From: an uncultured Anaerolineae bacterium
GTDB lineage: Bacteria; Chloroflexota; Anaerolineae; Anaerolineales; Villigracilaceae
Assembly: GCA_903875215.1 (NCBI GenBank)
Contig: CAIQVH010000008.1
Location: forward strand, 1 to 64,000
DNA length: 64,000 nucleotides
Reading direction: 5' to 3'
The notes beneath the pieces are model-generated. The model was not told the DNA's origin, did no database searches, and saw nothing but the letters and a program-made list of their open reading frames with translations. Each line of letters opens with the position of its first letter. The stretch's first letter is position 1. Below are positions 22,563 to 29,650 of this stretch, piece by piece. The translations under genes and the position numbers were made by a program.

Positions 22563-24305
22563 TTAGCGATCAAGCTCGCCGAGCACGATGTCGATCGAGC
22601 CCAGGATGGCGACGAAGTCCGCGATTTTGGTGCCTACGCACATTTTTTCGAGGGCGGTCAGGTTGACGAAGGAGGGGGTGCGGACGTGGTAACGCCAGGG
22701 GTTGGCTTTGCCGTTTGAGACGACGTAGAAGCCTAGTTCGCCCTTGGGGCCTTCGACGCGCCCGTAGGCTTCACCTGCCGGAACTTTGATCTGGTAGCTC
22801 GGTTTCTGGCTGGAGATTGGGCCTTCCGGGAGTTGCCGGACTGCCTGCTCCAGGATGCGCACAGACTGGTGCATTTCATCCAGGCGGATCAGGTAGCGAT
22901 CCATCATGTCGCAGTTGTGACGCACGGCCACGTCAAAGTCAAAGCGGTCATAGACGCCGTAGGGGTCGGCGCGGCGGATGTCATAGGGCACACCGGCGGC
23001 GCGCAGCATCGGGCCAGACATCGAGTAAGCGATGGCGTCTTCGGATGTCAGGATGGCCTGGCCTTTCAGGCGTGAGACGATGATCTCGTTCTCGGTCAGC
23101 AGGCGGTCGAATTCTTCGATTTTGCGTGGCAGGCGGTCAAAGACCAGGTCTTTGATTTTTCGCAACGAGGTTTCGTCAATGTCACGCACCACGCCGCCAA
23201 AGCGGAAGTAGTTGCACATCATCCGCGATCCGCTGACGGCTTCGAAGATATCTAGGATCAGTTCGCGTTCTTCGAAGGCGTACAGGGCCGGGGTGAAGTA
23301 AGCGCCCAGGTCGTTTAGCAGCATGCCGATCAGGATCATGTGGTTCTGGATACGGCTGAGTTCTGACATGATGACGCGGATGTATTCGGCGCGTTCTGCG
23401 ACCTGGATGCCCATCAGCTTTTCAACGGCCATTGAGTAGCCCCAGTTGTTGGTCATTGAGTTGAAATAGTCCAGCCGGTCGGTGTAGGGCATGTTGTGCA
23501 GGAAAGTGTTGCGCTCGCCAATCTTTTCGTGATTGCGGTGCAGGTAGCCCATGACCGGTTTGAGACTCAACACGGTTTCACCATCCAAAATCACTACGGC
23601 GCGGAAGACGCCATGCGTGGAGGGATGTTGTGGGCCCATATTGACGATGATGTGGTCGGTCTTGATCCCGTCTTTTTCTTCGCTTTTGTATTTTTTTAGC
23701 GCGGCGTAAAGGGCTTCTTCCGGGTCGGTCGGGACCCATTTTTCGGGGTCGAATCCTGGCTCGAAGTTGATGTTGTCGCCGTAGGCGGAGCGTTTTTCGG
23801 CGTAGGTATGTTTTCCATCCGGCCAGCGGCTTTTGTAGGGTTTGATCTCTTCATCGTGGAAGGCTTCCTTCCAATCCTTGCGCAGCGGGAACCCGGCGAA
23901 ACCTTCCCACATCAGGATGCGGCGCAGATCGGGGTGGTCAGAGAAGCGGATGCCGTACATGTCCCAGGCTTCGCGTTCCTGCAGTTCGGCTCCCGGCCAG
24001 ATGGAGACCAGTGAGGGGATTTCAATCGGATCCACGCGCGCGGCCTGTGTCTTGAAGATCAGGCCTGGTCCGCCGGTGGTCTTGTAAACGTTGTAGACAA
24101 CTTCCATTTGACCTTCGGGCAGGTTGTCTACGCCACACAGGTTGACGAGGTAGTCGTAGCCGAGTTCGTCGCGCACGAATGCGGCGAATTCGAGCAATTT
24201 TTCGGGCGCGACAACCCAGCCGGAAAAGCCCGGGCGGGTATCGGCGCGGACGGCGCCGGGGAATTTGACGGCGAGATCGAGGGTTTCAGTTGCGGGGGTA
24301 GCCAT
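22563..24305 (-). CDS. nuoCD: NADH-quinone oxidoreductase NuoC-NuoD fusion
   Basis: A 580-residue fusion of the 30-kDa and 49-kDa complex I subunits. NuoC (about 1-190) contains ELQEREAWDMYGI; NuoD (about 210-580) begins NMGPQHPSTHGVF and contains HRNHEKIGERN, PGAS-like loops and the C-terminal DIVLGELDR. NuoD lines the quinone pocket beside cluster N2 of NuoB. Fused CD occurs in Enterobacteria and other groups. The gene is 9 bp after nuoB. Confidence 0.95.
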   Translation of the reverse strand: MATPATETLDLAVKFPGAVRADTRPGFSGWVVAPEKLLEFAAFVRDELGYDYLVNLCGVDNLPEGQMEVVYNVYKTTGGPGLIFKTQAARVDPIEIPSLVSIWPGAELQEREAWDMYGIRFSDHPDLRRILMWEGFAGFPLRKDWKEAFHDEEIKPYKSRWPDGKHTYAEKRSAYGDNINFEPGFDPEKWVPTDPEEALYAALKKYKSEEKDGIKTDHIIVNMGPQHPSTHGVFRAVVILDGETVLSLKPVMGYLHRNHEKIGERNTFLHNMPYTDRLDYFNSMTNNWGYSMAVEKLMGIQVAERAEYIRVIMSELSRIQNHMILIGMLLNDLGAYFTPALYAFEERELILDIFEAVSGSRMMCNYFRFGGVVRDIDETSLRKIKDLVFDRLPRKIEEFDRLLTENEIIVSRLKGQAILTSEDAIAYSMSGPMLRAAGVPYDIRRADPYGVYDRFDFDVAVRHNCDMMDRYLIRLDEMHQSVRILEQAVRQLPEGPISSQKPSYQIKVPAGEAYGRVEGPKGELGFYVVSNGKANPWRYHVRTPSFVNLTALEKMCVGTKIADFVAILGSIDIVLGELDR

Positions 24306-24314
24306 GTCGTTCTC

Positions 24315-24977
24315 CTACGCTTCTGCTGCCGGGGCGGGCGGCTGGGCCAGTTCCATGGATTTGGCCTTGATTTCGGGGATGCGGCGCGGGTCGATCAGAT
24401 CCGGGCCAAGATAGGGGATGGCGACCGCGACGGAATCTTCTTTTTTCCCGTCATACCAGCGCACATGCTTGATGGACTGTTTGTCGATTTTTTCCTGCAG
24501 TTTGATCATGCCCGCCACCAGCGCCTGCGGGGTGGGAGGGCAACCGGGGATGTAAACGTCCACCGGCAGGTATTTGTCGATTCCGGCGACGACGTTATAG
24601 CCCTCCTTGAAGGGACCGCCTCCCGAGGCGCAGGCGCCCATGGCTACCACATATTTTGGTTCGGCCATCTGGTTGTACAGGCGCACAATGGCTGGCATCA
24701 TTTTCTTGGTCACCGTACCCGCGACGATCATCACATCGCTCTGGCGCGGGCTGGGGCGCATCACTTCCATGCCGAAGCGGGCCATGTCGTAGCGGCCGGC
24801 CTGGGCGCAGATCATTTCGATGGCGCAGCAGGCCAGGCCGAACATCATCGGCCAGATGGAGGAGCGCCGGCCAAAGTTGTACACCCGGTCGAGCGTGGTG
24901 ATGGCCAGCTGTCCTGCCAGTTCCGGCGGGATTTCGTAGCCAGGCAGGTTCAAATCACGCAGATCTTCATCTTTCAT
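24315..24977 (-). CDS. nuoB: NADH-quinone oxidoreductase subunit B (NuoB)
   Basis: A 220-residue subunit holding the terminal [4Fe-4S] cluster N2 that reduces quinone. Ligand positions: the adjacent Cys pair in GLACCAIEM, Cys in GACASGG and Cys in PGCPPTP. The start is ATG 24977 (MKDEDLRDL), 8 nt after GAGGAG; the longer reading has no family resemblance. It overlaps the IscX-like gene by 11 bp, indicating translational coupling. Confidence 0.94.
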   Translation of the reverse strand: MKDEDLRDLNLPGYEIPPELAGQLAITTLDRVYNFGRRSSIWPMMFGLACCAIEMICAQAGRYDMARFGMEVMRPSPRQSDVMIVAGTVTKKMMPAIVRLYNQMAEPKYVVAMGACASGGGPFKEGYNVVAGIDKYLPVDVYIPGCPPTPQALVAGMIKLQEKIDKQSIKHVRWYDGKKEDSVAVAIPYLGPDLIDPRRIPEIKAKSMELAQPPAPAAEA

Positions 24978-25182
24978 GGAGTTTCTCCTCGTACCAATCT
25001 TGGTATATGGCTGCCAGGATGCCGTCATTGACCAGCAGCGGGTCGTCTGAAAATTCCGGGAGGCCCATCGTCCAGTCGAAAATCATCTGGAGCGAGACGG
25101 TGGTCAGGTCTACCTGCGGGTGGGCGTTTTTCAACGCCAGCGCAATGGCATAGGTGGATTCCCAGTCGAGCGGCTCTTTCAT
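24967..25182 (-). CDS. IscX-like small acidic protein
   Basis: A 71-residue protein resembling IscX/YfhJ, which binds IscS and frataxin-like partners and modulates FeS cluster assembly. Shared features are the N-terminal [24 protein letters not shown], the acidic EFSDDP and the C-terminal [12 protein letters not shown]. The ATG at 25182 (MKEPLDW) was chosen; the start codon is only a few bases from the predicted transcription start. No isc genes are nearby. Its place at the head of the nuo operon suggests that it serves FeS insertion into complex I (inference). Confidence 0.78.
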   Translation of the reverse strand: MKEPLDWESTYAIALALKNAHPQVDLTTVSLQMIFDWTMGLPEFSDDPLLVNDGILAAIYQDWYEEKLHER

Positions 25183-25192
25183 CTTTGTGAAG

Positions 25193-25221
25193 ATTATAAC
25201 TTTGGGGTGGGGCCGCGTCAA
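25193..25221 (-). promoter_or_regulatory. Promoter of the iscX-like/nuo operon
   Basis: On the minus strand TTGACG and TATAAT are separated by 17 bp, a near-consensus housekeeping promoter. The predicted transcription start is 3-5 nt before the ATG at 25182, so the first gene is probably translated from a leaderless message. Confidence 0.8.
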
Positions 25222-25223
25222 CA

Positions 25224-25253
25224 GGTTTATGCAAAAATATATTTGCATAAACC
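25224..25253. promoter_or_regulatory. 12-bp-arm palindromic operator between nuo and the regulator
   Basis: GGTTTATGCAAA-N6-TTTGCATAAACC is a perfect inverted repeat. It ends 2 bp upstream of the nuo -35 and lies 16 bp before the first ATG of the divergent regulator. This is the typical place for a dimeric regulator that controls its neighbour and itself. Confidence 0.8.
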
Positions 25254-25269
25254 GATTGGTGATGATAAG

Positions 25270-25890
25270 ATGACAAATGTCATGGGAAAAATATTAGCGC
25301 GCCAGAAAATCCTGGCATTTTTGAAGAAGCAGAACATCGCCACGGCGCTTGAAATCAGCGCCGCGCTGCATGTGACTTCTGCCAATGTGCGCCATCACCT
25401 GGCGATGCTGGCCCGGGATGGCCGGGTGGAGGTGACGGGACGTCGTTCGGCGGGGGCCCGCGGCCGGCCGCAAAAAGTGTACCGGTTGGGGAAGGCCTTG
25501 CTGGGTGATAATCTGGCCGGGCTGACGCAAGCGCTGCTCGAGCAGGTGCCCCCTGGCCAGGTAGAAGACACCCTCCAGGCGGTGGGACGTGCTCTGGCAG
25601 GAGCGCCTGCCGGAGGAAGCTCCACTGCGCTGATGCGGCGCCTGGCCATGGCGGTGGAGCGCTTGAATGCGGCCAACTATCATGCCCGCTGGGAGGCGCA
25701 TGCCAGCGGCCCGCGGATCGTGTTGGGGCACTGCCCCTACGCGGCGGTGATTGGCCGCCACCCGGAACTTTGCCGGGTGGATGCCACCCTGTTGGTGACT
25801 CTGCTCGGGGTGGATGTTGAGCAGATTGCCCGGCTGGAGCAGACTGAACTGGGCAACATCTATTGCGCCTTCAAACCGCTGCTTTCATGA
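25270..25890 (+). CDS. SufR-like winged-helix regulator with three cysteines
   Basis: A 206-residue transcription factor: an N-terminal winged helix-turn-helix (about 5-70; ALEISAALHVTSANVRHHL, then the RRSAGARGRPQKVYRL wing) and a C-terminal sensor domain with His154-Cys155, Cys168 and Cys199. SufR proteins have similarly spaced cysteines holding an FeS cluster that reports iron-sulfur status. It is divergent from the IscX-like/nuo operon across a perfect palindrome, the probable operator. ATG 25282 is an alternative start. The FeS-sensing role is inference from family and neighbours. Confidence 0.8.
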   Translation: MTNVMGKILARQKILAFLKKQNIATALEISAALHVTSANVRHHLAMLARDGRVEVTGRRSAGARGRPQKVYRLGKALLGDNLAGLTQALLEQVPPGQVEDTLQAVGRALAGAPAGGSSTALMRRLAMAVERLNAANYHARWEAHASGPRIVLGHCPYAAVIGRHPELCRVDATLLVTLLGVDVEQIARLEQTELGNIYCAFKPLLS

Positions 25891-25950
25891 GCATCTTGCC
25901 CACTTTATAGGTGTTGTAATCCCATATTTAGAGTTTTCAGGAGAAAAAGC

Positions 25951-27213
25951 ATGAGTGAAAATCAACCTTCCGTAACTGAATCTGGCCGCGTGCCTTCTTT
26001 TTATGAACGTCCAAATGTCGATTTGAGCGTTGTTCCAGTGGCGGGCGGCGTCTCGCTCGGTATCGAGCGGGTATCCAATTCACGGCTGGGGATTGCCGGA
26101 GCGTATGGCGCCTGGGGGAAGAATTTTGATAACCAGGCCCTGCCCGGCTTTGTGGAAATGCGCCTGCAGGCGCCGCTGGCCGAAGGGGATGTGATGAACC
26201 TGTCTGAATTGGGTTTTCATCACCGCCACCATATCCCCGATCTGACGGACGCCGAACACCTCGAGCTGGAGGTGGAAGTGGGCGCGCGCCTGCTGAGCGA
26301 GGCCGCCAAAGCAAATGGCTGGGCGCCTGCCGATGTGGATGGCGTGCTGATTGGCACGAGCGCCCCGGTTTCCGGCGATTATCTGGACCTGATCGCCCGC
26401 CGCGCCGGTTTACGCGATTCGGCTCTCCAGGTGACCGTGCATAAGGCCTGTGATGGCTCGATGGGCGCGCTTAACCTGGCGCTCAACCCCGAATTGGCCC
26501 TGCCCGGACTGCTCAACGTGGCTGAAGAGCTTGCCGGCAAGAAGGTGCTGGTCGGCGGGATTGAAGGCCTGAGCCGCTTCACCAGCCATGCCCGCGACAA
26601 GAACGCGCTGCAATTATTCGGCAACGGCATGGGCGTTTTTGGCGTGGTGCCCGGTGAGACCATGAAATTACTGGCCGGAAAATCGCGCGAGAATTATGAC
26701 GAGGAAGGCTTGCTGCAGGTGCATATGTATTATCCGCACTCCAAGGAGATTGTGCCGGGCAAATCGCTCCTGGAAGTCTCGCAGACCAGCCCCAACCATG
26801 TTTGCGTGGCGGGTTTGATGCACGAGCCGGTGGACGGCCTGCCGATCGTCATGGCGGGGCTGATGGGCATGGTCAAGCTCTTTGTGCGCACCGGCGTCGA
26901 AGTGGTGACGGATACTTACCGCGAATATCGCCAGGTAATGGAAAAATCCGGGCATGCTGAAAAAAATATCGACGTGGTGATCGCGCATCATGCCAATTAC
27001 AAGATTAACCTGCTGAAGGGCAAGCAGCTGCTCAAGGAGGGCATCCAGTTCCCGATGCCCTGGCTGTTAAGCGATTTTGGCAACGTCAGCGCGGCTTCCT
27101 GCGCCATTGCCTTCCTGCGCCAGCTGCGGGAAATTAACCCCGGTGACCATGTGTTGTTTGATGGGTTTGGCGCTGGGACGTATTATGATGTGATGGCCGT
27201 TTCGATGGGGTGA
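25951..27213 (+). CDS. FabH-like 3-oxoacyl-ACP synthase
   Basis: A 420-residue thiolase-fold condensing enzyme of the KAS III (FabH-like) group, about 90 residues longer than FabH because of an N-terminal extension and internal insertions. The catalytic triad is present: Cys167 (HKACDGSMG), His346 or His347 (IAHHANYK) and Asn378 (DFGNVSAAS). It is not near other fatty acid genes. It could start fatty acid synthesis or condense other acyl groups; the substrate is unknown. GTTTTCAGGAGAAAAAGC precedes the ATG. Confidence 0.85.
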   Translation: MSENQPSVTESGRVPSFYERPNVDLSVVPVAGGVSLGIERVSNSRLGIAGAYGAWGKNFDNQALPGFVEMRLQAPLAEGDVMNLSELGFHHRHHIPDLTDAEHLELEVEVGARLLSEAAKANGWAPADVDGVLIGTSAPVSGDYLDLIARRAGLRDSALQVTVHKACDGSMGALNLALNPELALPGLLNVAEELAGKKVLVGGIEGLSRFTSHARDKNALQLFGNGMGVFGVVPGETMKLLAGKSRENYDEEGLLQVHMYYPHSKEIVPGKSLLEVSQTSPNHVCVAGLMHEPVDGLPIVMAGLMGMVKLFVRTGVEVVTDTYREYRQVMEKSGHAEKNIDVVIAHHANYKINLLKGKQLLKEGIQFPMPWLLSDFGNVSAASCAIAFLRQLREINPGDHVLFDGFGAGTYYDVMAVSMG

Positions 27214-27230
27214 CGCGTCAGGCTGAAAGC

Positions 27231-27275
27231 AAAAAAAACGAAGCCGCCGGTCAGCAGGGCGGCTTCGTTTTTTTT
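27231..27275. terminator. Bidirectional terminator
   Basis: AAAAAAAACGAAGCCGCC pairs with GGCGGCTTCGTTTTTTTT. It serves the FabH-like gene and the convergent glmS gene. Confidence 0.95.
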
Positions 27276-27296
27276 AGAGTCGGGGCAGGGCGGGGC

Positions 27297-29138
27297 TTAC
27301 TCTACGGTCACGCTTTTCGCCAGGTTGCGCGGCTGGTCAACATCCAGCCCGCGCAGGGTGGCGATGTGGTAAGCCAGCAATTGCAGCGGAATGACCGTGA
27401 CCACCGGGCTGAGCAGCCAGGGTGCCTCGGGTACCCACAGCACATGCTCCGACATACCCTCGACCAGCTCGTCGCCATCGGTGGCCAGGGTGATGACGCG
27501 CCCATTGCGCGCGCGCGCCTGTTGAATCTGGCTGATCATTTTCTCGTGCCAGGGGTCTTGGATGGCAATGCAAATCACCGGCATGTGCTCGTCGATCAGC
27601 GCGATCGGGCCGTGCTTCATCTCGCCGGCAGGATAGCCCTCCGCGTGGACGTAGGAAATCTCCTTCAGCTTGAGCGCGCCTTCGTAGGCGATCGGCATGT
27701 TGATGCCGCGCCCCAGGTACAGGCAGTCGCGGATGTCTTTCAACGCCCGGGCCACCTTCACCACCTGCGGCTCACGCGCCAGCGTGCGCCCCACCAGGTG
27801 CGGAATCAGCCGCAGGTCGGCCACCAGCGCGCGGCGGGCTTGCTCATCGAGCGTGCCGCGCAGGTCTGCCAGTAAAATGGCCAGCATGTACAGGTCTACC
27901 AGCGGCGCGGTAAAGGCCTTGGTGGAGGCTACCCCGATCTCCGGGCCGGTTTGCATCGAGATGGCGCCATCGGCGATGCGCATGGCTTGTGAGCCGATGG
28001 CGTTGACGATGCTCCAGACCAGCGCGCCTTTTTTGCGGCCTTCTTCCATGGCGGCCAGCGTATCGGCGGTTTCACCCGATTGCGAGATGGCCAGCACGAC
28101 CGTGTTTTCATCCACGATCGGGTCGCTGTAGCGGAATTCGGAGCCGATGACCACTTCGACGGGCAGGCGGGCAATCTTTTCAATCAGATATTTTCCGACC
28201 ATCCCGGCGTAGGCGGCGGTGCCGCAGGCGGTGATGTAGATTTTTTGCAACCGGCAGGCGATTTCCGGGGTCAGGTTCAGTTCGGGCAGGCGGATTTTCC
28301 CGGCGGAAAAATCCACGCGCCCGGCCAGGGTATCTGTCAGCGCGCGCACCTGTTCGTGGATTTCTTTTTGCATGAAATGGCGGAATTCACCTTTTTCGGC
28401 AGCCACCGGGTCGAAGGCAATACTGTGAATTTCGGGTTTGACCGGGCTGCCTTCCAGAGTCTGGATCTGGATTCCGTCTCGGGTGACGATGGCCATCTGG
28501 CGCGATTCGAGGAAGATCACGCGGCGGGTGTGTTCCAGGATGGCGGGGATGTCGGAGGCGAGGAAATTTTCTCCGTTTCCCAGGCCGATGACCACGCCCC
28601 CGGCATTTCCCAGCCGGGCGCAGATGATTTTATCCGGTTCGTCGGCGCTGATCAGCAGGATGACACTGGCGCCTTGCACCTGTTCAAAGGTGGCGTGCGC
28701 CGCGCTGGTGAAATCCAGCCCGCTGGCCTGGTGGCGCTCGACGAGGTGGACGATGGTCTCGGTGTCGGTATCGGAGTTGAAGGGGATGCCCTCAGCGGCG
28801 AGTTCGTCTTTTAGTTCGAGGTAGTTTTCGACAATGCCGTTATGAACGACGACCACGCGCCCGGTGGTGCCAAGGTGCGGGTGGGCATTGCGCGCGCTGG
28901 GCGCGCCGTGGGTGGCCCAACGGGTATGACCAATGCCCGGCGCTCCGCTGATGGGCTGCTGGCTGACAAGATCGGCCAGGTTGGAGAGTTTTCCGGCGTC
29001 GCGGCGCAGTTCGATGCCGCCATTTTGTACGACCGCTACGCCGGCCGAGTCGTAGCCGCGATATTCCAGGCGCTTCAGGCCATTGAGAATGATCGGCGTC
29101 GCATCGCGCGGGCCGACATAACCAACAATTCCACACAT
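27297..29138 (-). CDS. glmS: Glucosamine-6-phosphate synthase
   Basis: Glutamine:fructose-6-phosphate aminotransferase of 613 residues, the first step of UDP-GlcNAc and peptidoglycan synthesis. The N-terminal Ntn glutaminase begins MCGIVGYVG (Cys2 nucleophile) and contains RWATHGAPS and NGIVENY. Two SIS isomerase domains follow (about 290-430 and 460-600; SQSGETADT, KHGPIALI) and the conserved C-terminal PRNLAKSVTVE end. The 500-bp leader contains a probable glmS ribozyme, so feedback by glucosamine-6-phosphate on the mRNA is likely. Confidence 0.96.
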   Translation of the reverse strand: MCGIVGYVGPRDATPIILNGLKRLEYRGYDSAGVAVVQNGGIELRRDAGKLSNLADLVSQQPISGAPGIGHTRWATHGAPSARNAHPHLGTTGRVVVVHNGIVENYLELKDELAAEGIPFNSDTDTETIVHLVERHQASGLDFTSAAHATFEQVQGASVILLISADEPDKIICARLGNAGGVVIGLGNGENFLASDIPAILEHTRRVIFLESRQMAIVTRDGIQIQTLEGSPVKPEIHSIAFDPVAAEKGEFRHFMQKEIHEQVRALTDTLAGRVDFSAGKIRLPELNLTPEIACRLQKIYITACGTAAYAGMVGKYLIEKIARLPVEVVIGSEFRYSDPIVDENTVVLAISQSGETADTLAAMEEGRKKGALVWSIVNAIGSQAMRIADGAISMQTGPEIGVASTKAFTAPLVDLYMLAILLADLRGTLDEQARRALVADLRLIPHLVGRTLAREPQVVKVARALKDIRDCLYLGRGINMPIAYEGALKLKEISYVHAEGYPAGEMKHGPIALIDEHMPVICIAIQDPWHEKMISQIQQARARNGRVITLATDGDELVEGMSEHVLWVPEAPWLLSPVVTVIPLQLLAYHIATLRGLDVDQPRNLAKSVTVE

Positions 29139-29169
29139 AGGGGGTTTCTCCAGTTTTTTATTGTTGAAC

Positions 29170-29205
29170 GTTGCAGGTTGAAAGGTTCAACCTTTCACCT
29201 GCAAC
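29170..29205. repeat. Imperfect palindrome in the glmS leader
   Basis: GTTGCAGGT-t-GAAAGGTT pairs with AACCTTTC-ACCTGCAAC with a single bulged base and a 1-nt centre, giving 17 pairs. No T-run follows on either strand, so it is not a typical terminator. It lies between the ribozyme candidate and the glmS ATG. Confidence 0.55.
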
Positions 29206-29289
29206 ACGGTGTGGCGCTGCCAATCTTTTTGCCTGCCCGGTTGCCCGCGCAGGGTTGTCGTTTGGCTTTGTACTGGAGGGAAAGAAGGA

Positions 29290-29435
29290 CGGGCTGTGAC
29301 GGCCCGGAGGGCTTCCGCTGAACTTTCGATTTTCCCGTTGGGCGTTTCCGCTGACCGGTTGGCTCCATCCTGCGATGGAGAACCCTCATCCTCGTCATCC
29401 TGCATTGGTTGAGTTCAATTTCAGGATCATGCGCT
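29290..29435 (-). ncRNA. Probable divergent glmS ribozyme
   Basis: Reading the minus strand toward glmS, the core elements of the glmS ribozyme appear in order: AGCGC at 29435-29431 (expected cleavage after the A); P1 ATCCTG/CAGGAT (29427-29422 with 29402-29397) directly followed by GACGAGG (29396-29390); P2 GAGGG/CCCTC (29387-29383 with 29311-29307); ATCGAAA (29330-29324); CAGCGGAAG (29320-29312); then a P3-like hairpin CGGGC-N7-GCCCG (29306-29290). Differences: AGCGCA for AGCGCC, AGCGG for GGCGG, and about 50 extra bases (29380-29331) folding as two hairpins, one with a GAAA tetraloop. Location upstream of glmS strongly supports it. The consensus is from memory. Confidence 0.7.
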
Positions 29436-29598
29436 GTCTTTCCCCAAAAACCGATTTTTTTCTGGCCACCTCCTTGCCTGTTTCTTTGAGTGTTTTGAGT
29501 TCATCAGGGTTTGTGCTCAGCCCTTTGTGAGCGGTGATTCGTGTTGTGGTTGATGAGCGAACTCCTGACCCGGGGGATTATACCCCTCCGGAAAAACC

Positions 29599-29626
29599 GG
29601 GAGCAGGAGGATGATCTCCTGCTCCC
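29599..29626 (-). terminator. Terminator of the pilin-like operon
   Basis: GGGAGCAGGAG/CTCCTGCTCCC 11-bp stem with a 6-nt loop; on the minus strand it is followed by GGTTTTTCC. It lies 25 bp after the stop at 29651. Confidence 0.85.
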
Positions 29627-29650
29627 TTGGGTGATTGTGAGTGAGCGTCG

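Larger units (their letters stand above)
29139..29650. other. 512-bp gene-free region holding glmS leader elements
   Basis: No convincing coding frame is present. From right to left it contains the terminator of the pilin operon (29599-29626), presumed glmS promoter sequence around 29440-29520 where I could not fix the hexamers, the ribozyme-like core (29290-29435), about 80 bases that could form its 3' domain, and a long imperfect palindrome (29170-29205). Confidence 0.7.

Noticed and set aside
29170-29205. Palindrome considered as terminator of the pilin operon or glmS
   Set aside because: No T-run on either strand, and a proper terminator exists at 29599-29626.
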